This document shows, one piece after another, positions 53,499 through 59,120 of a stretch of 59,120 nucleotides of DNA. The position numbers and the translations under genes were made by a program. Numbering within the stretch: position 1 is the first letter of the stretch; each line of letters starts with the position of its first letter. A model generated the notes under the pieces. The model ran no database searches and was not told the origin of the DNA. It worked only from the letters and a program-made list of their open reading frames with translations. Origin of the DNA: Xanthobacter autotrophicus. GTDB taxonomy: Bacteria; Pseudomonadota; Alphaproteobacteria; Rhizobiales; Xanthobacteraceae. The DNA lies in assembly GCF_029991245.1 (NCBI RefSeq), contig NZ_JAIVFO010000009.1, positions 1 through 59,120 of the forward strand. The letters run 5' to 3'.

Positions 53499-54500
53499 AT
53501 GCAGTTGCGCACCCACCACACCCGCTTCGCCCGCAGCCGCGCGCAGGTACCGGAAGCGAAGCGGGAATGGGGCGTGCGCCGCCCACGGACGGCGCTCCTC
53601 GCCAGCGCCACGACCACCATCGCCTCAACCGCGATCGCCCTCGCGGCCGCCGCCGGACCGCAGACGGCCCGGGCAGACGCCGCCTGTGTGCCGGCAGATC
53701 AGGCCAGCCCGGACGAGGGCTCCCAGGCCAGCCTCGATACCCATCTTGGCACCAGCCTTGGCACCAATCTCGCCGCCACCTGGTCCGATGCGGGCGCCCT
53801 CATCCTCTCCGACGGGCGACGGTTCGTGCCGGAGGGCATCGCCCTGCCCTCGCGGCTCGCGAGCGATGCGGCACTGCCCCGGGCGGCCGAACGCGCGGTG
53901 CAGACGGCGCTTCAATCCTGCCTTGTGCGGCCCGGCGCGGGGCGCATGGACCGGCACGGCCGTTGGTCAGCGGCCGGATGGCTGAGCTGCCCGGCGCGAC
54001 ACGACCTTGCAGAAGAAGACCTCGCCACGGCACTGCTGCGGGCGGGCGCCGGCTATGCCCAGCCCACGGCACAGGATGGCAGTTGCCTCCCCCAGCGGCT
54101 CGCGGCGGAGACGCAAACCCGGGCGGCCCGGCGCGGCATCTGGGCCGAGCCGTCGGCGGTGGCGCCGGCCGCCGACGAGCAGGCCATGGCCATCCACGCG
54201 GGCCTGTTCACCGTAGCAGAGGGACGGGTGCTTGCGGCCGGCGGGACACAGGATCGGATTTTTCTCAATTTCGGGTCAAGCTGGCGGCAAGATTTCACTG
54301 CGATGATGGAAAGGGAGGATTTCGCCACAATCATGGGCGATAGCCTTGAACCAGCCATGTTGCGCGGCACCCTGGTGCGGGTGCGCGGCGTGGTGCGCGC
54401 GGAAGGGGGGCCTGCCATGATGCTGCGGCAGCCGGGCGAGATCGCCCTTCTGGCGGGCACCGAGGCGCGGGCAGTGCGCGCAAAGCGCGGCGGCGAGTGA
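53499..54500 (+). CDS. Secreted thermonuclease-like (SNase-fold) protein
   Basis: This 333-residue protein has an N-terminal hydrophobic, alanine-rich signal (ASATTTIASTAIALAAAAGP followed by QTARADAAC) and two SNase-like segments: LILSDGRRFVPEGIALPSR with LLRAGAGYAQPTAQDGSC and TRAARRGIWAEPS, then a second OB-fold-like half containing RIFLNFGSSWRQDFTAMM. The Asp/Arg/Glu set of active staphylococcal nuclease is not convincingly complete, so nuclease activity is uncertain. ATG 53499 is chosen over a long non-coding extension that crosses the tRNA. Its last base overlaps the frame of the next gene. Confidence 0.75.
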   Translation: MQLRTHHTRFARSRAQVPEAKREWGVRRPRTALLASATTTIASTAIALAAAAGPQTARADAACVPADQASPDEGSQASLDTHLGTSLGTNLAATWSDAGALILSDGRRFVPEGIALPSRLASDAALPRAAERAVQTALQSCLVRPGAGRMDRHGRWSAAGWLSCPARHDLAEEDLATALLRAGAGYAQPTAQDGSCLPQRLAAETQTRAARRGIWAEPSAVAPAADEQAMAIHAGLFTVAEGRVLAAGGTQDRIFLNFGSSWRQDFTAMMEREDFATIMGDSLEPAMLRGTLVRVRGVVRAEGGPAMMLRQPGEIALLAGTEARAVRAKRGGE

Positions 54501-54607
54501 AACGGTTGCATGAGGTTTCGGTGCGGGACGTGAGGCAGCAACGGCCGGACGGCAGGACGGAGCGGGCGACGCAGCCCGCGGCCGGGCGCGTCGCATGCCG
54601 TTGGGGC

Positions 54608-56083
54608 ATGGTCCGTTGGACCATCTTGGCCCGCGCGCTGCCGCTGCTGTTCCCGCTGTGGCTGTCGGCCTGCACCGGCCTCGATCTCGACCAGGCGAGC
54701 GTGCCTTTGACCTCGCCCGCCTCGGCGTCCGAATACGCCGACATGTCGCCCAACCAGCGCCGCGAGCATGAGCGCCTGGTGGCGAGCTATGGCGGCGCCT
54801 ACAACGATCCCGAGTTGAAGGCGCTGATCCAGCAGGTGGTGGAGCGGCTTGTGGCCGCCTCCGAGCGGCCCGACCTGAAGTATCGCGTCACGGTGCTGAA
54901 CTCGCCGGCCATCAACGCCTTCGCCCTGCCGGACGGCTCCCTCTACGTCACCCGCGGCCTGCTGTCCCTCGCCAACGACACGTCCGAGCTGTCCTCCGTG
55001 CTGGCCCACGAGATGGCGCACGTCATCGCCCGCCACGCCACCATCCGCGAGGACCAGGTGAAGCAGGCGGTGCTGGTGAGCCGCGTCATCTCCGACGTGG
55101 TCAACGATCCCGACCTCGGGGCGCTGGCCATGCAGAAGAGCCGGCGCACGCTCGCCTCATTCTCCCGCGGGCAGGAACTGGAGGCCGACGCCATCGGGGT
55201 CGGCATCGCCGCGCGCGCGGGCTTCGATCCCTACGGCGCCTCGCGCTTCCTCACCGACATGGGCCGGTTCGGCGACCTGAAGAGCGCGGCCTTCTCAAGC
55301 TCCTCTTCCACCACGCCGGACATGGACTTCCTGTCCTCCCATCCGGCGACGCCGGAGCGCATCTCCATCGCCATCGCCAACGCCCGCCAATATGCCAATG
55401 GCGCCCCCCAGGGCGACGGCGAGCGCGACCGCAACGCCTATTTCTCCGCCATCGACGGCATGGTCTATGGCGACGATCCCAAGGAAGGCTTCGTGCGCGG
55501 GCGCAGGTTCTTCCATCCCAAGCTCGGCTTCACCTTCACCGCGCCCGAGGGCTTCTCGCTGGAGAACACCTCCCAGGCGGTGCTGGGCGCCACCCAGACC
55601 GGGCGGGAGGCGCTGCGCCTCGACGCGGTGCGGGTCGCCCCCGACCAGTCGCTGGCGCAGTATCTGTCCTCCGGCTGGGTCGAGGGGGTGGAGATCAATA
55701 CGGTGGAAAGCCTCACCGTGAACGGATTTACCGCCTCAACCGCCATCGCCCGCGGCGACCAGTGGTCGTTCCGCATGTTCGCCATCCGCTTCGGATCGGA
55801 CGTCTACCGCCTCATCTTCGCGGCACGGGAGCTGACCCCGGAGCTGGACAAGCAGTTCCGCACCGCCGCCGACACCTTCCGCCGCGTCTCCTCCGGCGAG
55901 GCGGAGACGGTGAAGCCGCTGCGGGTGCGCGTCGTCACCGCGGGGCTCGGCGACAATGTGGAGAAGATGGCCGCCCGCATGCAGGTGCCGGACCGGCCCA
56001 TGGAACGCTTCCTGATCCTCAACGGGCTCGATGCCGCCGCCAAGCTCAAGTACGGCGAGAAGGTGAAGATCATCTCCGAGTGA
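54608..56083 (+). CDS. M48 family zinc metalloprotease lipoprotein
   Basis: This is a BepA/LoiP-like periplasmic protease, probably in envelope quality control. ATG 54608 gives a lipoprotein signal LARALPLLFPLWLSACTGLD; a GTG at 54497 overlapping the previous stop is an alternative but places 37 residues before the signal. The zinc motif is LAHEMAHVIARHA, with the third ligand Glu in GQELEADAIGVGIAARAGFDP and SSHPATPERISIA downstream. The C-terminal third carries a domain with FHPKLGFTFTAPEGFSLEN and a LysM-like end (MERFLILNGLDAAAKLKYGE). 491 aa. Confidence 0.9.
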   Translation: MVRWTILARALPLLFPLWLSACTGLDLDQASVPLTSPASASEYADMSPNQRREHERLVASYGGAYNDPELKALIQQVVERLVAASERPDLKYRVTVLNSPAINAFALPDGSLYVTRGLLSLANDTSELSSVLAHEMAHVIARHATIREDQVKQAVLVSRVISDVVNDPDLGALAMQKSRRTLASFSRGQELEADAIGVGIAARAGFDPYGASRFLTDMGRFGDLKSAAFSSSSSTTPDMDFLSSHPATPERISIAIANARQYANGAPQGDGERDRNAYFSAIDGMVYGDDPKEGFVRGRRFFHPKLGFTFTAPEGFSLENTSQAVLGATQTGREALRLDAVRVAPDQSLAQYLSSGWVEGVEINTVESLTVNGFTASTAIARGDQWSFRMFAIRFGSDVYRLIFAARELTPELDKQFRTAADTFRRVSSGEAETVKPLRVRVVTAGLGDNVEKMAARMQVPDRPMERFLILNGLDAAAKLKYGEKVKIISE

Positions 56084-56199
56084 GGCGGGGCGCCCGAATG
56101 CACGTCAAAGCGCGCCCGCTCCCGCCGAGTTGATCACGCTCAAGCCGCAGCCCGCTCGACCTTTGCTATCATTCCCTCTCCCGAAAGGGGGAGGAGACG

Positions 56200-56712
56200 A
56201 TGTACAAGAACATCCTCGTCGCAACCGACGGCTCGGCCCTTTCCGATCTCGCCGTCACCCAGGCTATCGATCTGGCCGCAGCACTCCACGCCCGCCTGGT
56301 CCTTGTCACCGCCAGCGAGCCGTTCCACCTGCTCACCACCGAGGCGGAGCAGATCGCCGACACGGAAGACATCTATCGCCGCACCATGCAGCATCGCGCC
56401 GACCGCATCCTCGGCGCGGCGGCGGAGAAGGCCGCGGCCAGCGGCGTGGAGGCCGCGACGGTGCATGTGGAGAACGACCACCCGCACGAGGCCATCATCG
56501 CCACCGCCGAGCGCCAGCGATGCGACCTCATCGTCATGGCCTCCCACGGCCGGCGGGGCTTCTCCGCGCTGGTGCTCGGCAGCCAGACCACCAAGGTGCT
56601 CACCCATTCCACCATCCCCGTGCTGGTGGTCCGGGCCGAAGCGGCACCGGCCGAGCACGTGGCGGCCGGACACGCCTTTCCCGGCGCGACTCTTTCCGCG
56701 CGCCGGGACTGA
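56200..56712 (+). CDS. Universal stress protein, UspA family
   Basis: This 170-residue single Usp domain has the start MYKNILVATDGSALSDLAV and the ATP-binding signature SHGRRGFSALVLGSQTTKVL, ending THSTIPVLVVRAE, so it is probably of the nucleotide-binding class. ATG 56200 follows a strong GGGGGAGGAG site. Separate transcription from rpsA is likely given a 377-base gap. Confidence 0.93.
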   Translation: MYKNILVATDGSALSDLAVTQAIDLAAALHARLVLVTASEPFHLLTTEAEQIADTEDIYRRTMQHRADRILGAAAEKAAASGVEAATVHVENDHPHEAIIATAERQRCDLIVMASHGRRGFSALVLGSQTTKVLTHSTIPVLVVRAEAAPAEHVAAGHAFPGATLSARRD

Positions 56713-57089
56713 CCGGGGCGGATCCGGCGTTTCGAGACCGCGTTACCGCCGCGGCCGCCTCGCCTGAGGGGAGGCCGGCGCCAGCCCTTGCGTTGAAGGG
56801 GCTTTTGGACTATCTCAGCGCCGGTCCGAGGCTGCGCTCCTTCAAAAGCAGGAAGCCGCCCGGGCGGGCAGGGGTACGCGGGATACGCGGCCCTGATCGT
56901 CGGAGGCAGCCCGCCCTGGCTTTCGCTGAGCGCACATCGCGACACCCAATTCATCGTCCGTACCGCCCGGCTCATGCGCCGGCCCGCCGCTTTGCCGGCG
57001 GCCGTTCGTCCTTCCCCATGGAAAGACGGACACCCGAGCGGTTCGGACCTCGCAACGCGAGATGCCGGCGCAAGAAGTCTGGAGCGTGA
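56713..57089 (+). other. 377-base leader region upstream of rpsA
   Basis: No gene is visible. It probably contains the rpsA promoter and 5' leader; a TTGCGT-N17-TATCTC pair near 56790-56820 is only a weak candidate. GC-rich stems such as GGCCCGCCGC/GGCGGCC near 56980-57005 are present. No known S1 autoregulatory element is recognised. Confidence 0.35.
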
Positions 57090-58817
57090 ATGTCCGCCGT
57101 AGAAACCACCCGTGAAGATTTCGCCGCCCTGCTCGACGAGAGCTTCGGCCGCGCCGACATGCAGGAAGGTGCCGTCGTCAAGGGCATCGTGGTCGCCATC
57201 GAGAAGGATCTGGCGATCATCGACATCGGTCTGAAGACCGAAGGCCGCGTGGCGCTGCGCGAATTCGCCGGCCCCGGCCGCGAGAACCCCATCCAGGTGG
57301 GCGACGAGGTCGAGGTCTATCTCGAGCGCGTCGAGAACGCCATGGGCGAAGCCGTCCTCTCGCGCGACAAGGCGCGCCGCGAGGAAAGCTGGATCAAGCT
57401 CGAGAAGGCGTTCACCGCCAACGAGAAGGTCTTCGGCGTGATCTTCAACCAGGTGAAGGGCGGCTTCACCGTCGATCTCGACGGCGCCGTGGCCTTCCTG
57501 CCGCGCTCCCAGGTGGACATCCGCCCGATCCGCGACGTCGGCCCGCTGATGCACAACCAGCAGCCGTTCCAGATCCTCAAGATGGACCGCCGCCGCGGCA
57601 ACATCGTGGTCTCCCGCCGCACCGTGCTGGAAGAGACCCGCGCCGAGCAGCGCCACGAGCTGGTCCAGAACCTCGAGGAAGGCCAGGCCATCGACGGCGT
57701 GGTGAAGAACATCACCGATTACGGTGCGTTCGTTGACCTCGGCGGCATCGACGGCCTGCTGCACGTCACCGACATCGCCTGGCGCCGCGTGAACCACCCG
57801 ACCGAGGTGCTCAACATCGGCCAGACGGTCAAGGTCAAGATCATCAAGATCAACCACGAGACCCACCGCATCTCGCTCGGCATGAAGCAGCTTCTGGGCG
57901 ATCCCTGGGAGGGCATCGAGGCCAAGTATCCGGTGGAGGCCCGCTTCAAGGGTCGCGTCACCAACATCACCGACTACGGCGCGTTCGTGGAACTGGAGCC
58001 GGGCATCGAAGGCCTGATCCACGTCTCCGAAATGTCGTGGACCAAGAAGAACGTCCACCCCGGCAAGATCGTCTCCACCTCCCAGGAGGTCGAGGTCCAG
58101 GTGCTGGAAGTGGACAGCGCCAAGCGCCGTATTTCCCTGGGTCTGAAGCAGACGCTTCAGAATCCGTGGGAAGCGTTCGCCGAGAAGTATGCCCCCGGCG
58201 CGGTGGTGGAAGGCGAGGTCAAGAACAAGACCGAGTTCGGCCTGTTCCTCGGCCTCGACGGCGACGTGGACGGCATGGTCCACCTCTCCGACCTCGACTG
58301 GAACCGTCCGGGCGAGCAGGTGATCGACGAATACCGCAAGGGCGACATGGTCAAGGCCGTGGTGCTCGACGTGGACGTCGAGAAGGAGCGCATCTCGCTG
58401 GGCATCAAGCAGCTTGCCGGCGATCCCTTCGCCGAGGCTGGCGAGGTGAAGAAGGGTGCCATCGTCACCTGCGAAGTCACCGACGTGAAGGACGGCGGCA
58501 TCGAGGTGAAGCTCACCGGCACCGACCTCTCCGCCTTCATCAAGCGGTCGGAACTGGCCCGCGAGCGCAACGACCAGCGCCCCGAGCGCTTCTCGGTGGG
58601 CGACAAGCTGGATGCCCGCGTCACCCTGTTCGACCGCAAGGCGCGCAAGGTGCAGGTCTCCGTCAAGGCGCTCGAGATCGCCGAGGAGAAGGAGGCCGTG
58701 GCCACCTACGGCTCGCAGGATAGCGGCGCCTCTCTCGGTGACATCCTCGGCGCCGCGCTCAAGCAGCGCGCTGCCGGCGGCGAGGCCGACGAAAAGGAAG
58801 AGACCAAGGAAGACTGA
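57090..58817 (+). CDS. rpsA: 30S ribosomal protein S1
   Basis: S1 binds mRNA on the 30S subunit and is needed for initiation on weak leaders. Six S1/OB domains can be read in order, with repeats such as [100 protein letters not shown] and [20 protein letters not shown]. The C-terminus is acidic (DEKEETKED). At 575 aa it has normal alphaproteobacterial length. A strong terminator follows 28 bases after the stop. Confidence 0.98.
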   Translation: MSAVETTREDFAALLDESFGRADMQEGAVVKGIVVAIEKDLAIIDIGLKTEGRVALREFAGPGRENPIQVGDEVEVYLERVENAMGEAVLSRDKARREESWIKLEKAFTANEKVFGVIFNQVKGGFTVDLDGAVAFLPRSQVDIRPIRDVGPLMHNQQPFQILKMDRRRGNIVVSRRTVLEETRAEQRHELVQNLEEGQAIDGVVKNITDYGAFVDLGGIDGLLHVTDIAWRRVNHPTEVLNIGQTVKVKIIKINHETHRISLGMKQLLGDPWEGIEAKYPVEARFKGRVTNITDYGAFVELEPGIEGLIHVSEMSWTKKNVHPGKIVSTSQEVEVQVLEVDSAKRRISLGLKQTLQNPWEAFAEKYAPGAVVEGEVKNKTEFGLFLGLDGDVDGMVHLSDLDWNRPGEQVIDEYRKGDMVKAVVLDVDVEKERISLGIKQLAGDPFAEAGEVKKGAIVTCEVTDVKDGGIEVKLTGTDLSAFIKRSELARERNDQRPERFSVGDKLDARVTLFDRKARKVQVSVKALEIAEEKEAVATYGSQDSGASLGDILGAALKQRAAGGEADEKEETKED

Positions 58818-58845
58818 TCGCATCCTTCGCGATCAATCGAAACGG

Positions 58846-58880
58846 AAAGGGCCGGCGCACTGCGCCGGCCCTTTTCTTTT
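58846..58880 (+). terminator. Intrinsic terminator of rpsA
   Basis: AAAGGGCCGGCGCA and TGCGCCGGCCCTTT form a near-perfect palindrome, followed by TTTTCTTTT. Confidence 0.92.
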
Positions 58881-58886
58881 GCGCTG

Positions 58887-59000
58887 GAGCTAGAGCATTT
58901 TCCGTTCGCACTGGCTCACGTAAAACGCTCTAGAATTTTGTTTTGACGCGTTTTCTTTACGCGAGCCGGTATCCACTTCGCTTGAAAACGCTCTAGAGCG
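58887..59000. repeat. Dispersed intergenic repeat (GAGCATTTTC/CTCTAGAGCG type)
   Basis: This stretch contains CTAGAGCATTTTCCGTTCG, then AAAACGCTCTAGAATTTTGT, TTTTGACGCGTTTTC and AAAACGCTCTAGAGCGG, with inverted matches between the CTAGAGC units. The pattern is a non-coding repeat known from rhizobial and related genomes (from memory). It lies between the rpsA terminator and the transposase start. Confidence 0.6.
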
Positions 59001-59086
59001 GTAGCCGATCATTTTGAATCGCCGGGGCTTTTCAAATCAGTGCCGAGCTGATTCAAGCTTCCTGCCGGAGTTGGAGGCCGGCAGGC

Positions 59087-59120
59087 ATGGTCAAGGCGCT
59101 GTCGCTCGATCTTCGGGTGC
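59087..59120 (+). mobile_element. Start of an IS630-family transposase, truncated by the window
   Basis: Only 11 codons are visible: MVKALSLDLRV. This matches the N-terminus of IS630-family transposases, which typically begin with KALSLDLRERVV-like residues (from memory). A GATTCAAGC sequence 30-40 bases upstream (about 59050) could be part of the terminal repeat. The element's right end and its true boundary are outside the window. Confidence 0.6.

Noticed and set aside
1-59120. CRISPR arrays, rRNA genes, riboswitches and replication origins
   Set aside because: Looked for; no regularly spaced repeats, rRNA-like segments or recognisable riboswitch cores were seen.

Overview
The window is GC-rich DNA from an alphaproteobacterium, most likely a Rhizobiales/Hyphomicrobiales member of the Xanthobacteraceae type. 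This is inferred from the hisB-DUF2628-hisH-hisA-hisF-hisE-coaA block divergent from hslV-hslU, the rhizobial-type porin, the DUF982-like and DUF3309 small proteins, and an intergenic GAGCATTTTC/CTAGAGCG dispersed repeat near the right edge. No replication origin, CRISPR array, rRNA or prophage is visible. Most of the window is chromosomal backbone with a few accessory stretches.

Left part (1-18.6 kb): the end of an NlpC/P60 peptidase, a membrane diguanylate cyclase, a YggS-type PLP protein and tRNA-Glu(CTC), which is followed directly by a decayed serine-recombinase fragment. Next comes an iron locus: a PKHD dioxygenase (PiuC type), a TonB-dependent siderophore receptor and a divergent SEL1-repeat protein. 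A four-gene minus-strand operon follows, encoding a PepSY/flavodoxin/ferredoxin-reductase fusion (PiuB type), a NodT/TolC outer-membrane factor, MacA and MacB. A divergent OmpR/EnvZ-type two-component system closes the locus. My reading, which is inference, is a module that imports a ferric siderophore, strips the iron reductively at the inner membrane and recycles the empty siderophore through a PvdRT-OpmQ-like pump. This is the best candidate for an interesting system in the window.

Middle part (18.7-40 kb): a trehalose synthase-maltokinase fusion whose kinase half has lost its catalytic motifs; a DUF982-like small protein; an MFS exporter; PPK2 with two small unknown proteins and a perfect FNR/FixK-type palindrome nearby; D-amino-acid dehydrogenase; a 160-bp palindromic MITE-like element; an SbcD/SbcC-like (YhaO/YhaN-like) nuclease-ATPase pair; tRNA-Gly(CCC); X-Pro aminopeptidase; a 50-residue DUF3309 membrane peptide; a class III aminotransferase; a membrane TPR protein with an N-terminal DNA-binding-like domain; and a bacterial enhancer-binding-like regulator lacking both GAFTGA and the receiver aspartate.

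Right part (40-59.1 kb): hslUV, an alpha/beta hydrolase, the histidine operon with coaA, a porin, a DnaJ-domain protein, a HerA-like ATPase, DUF1269, tRNA-Arg(CCT), a thermonuclease-like secreted protein, an M48 metalloprotease lipoprotein, a universal stress protein and rpsA. At the very edge is the start of what looks like an IS630-family transposase. Three copies of a structured intergenic element ending in the same hairpin plus ATGGTATAA lie at about 41.4, 47.7 and 50.4 kb.
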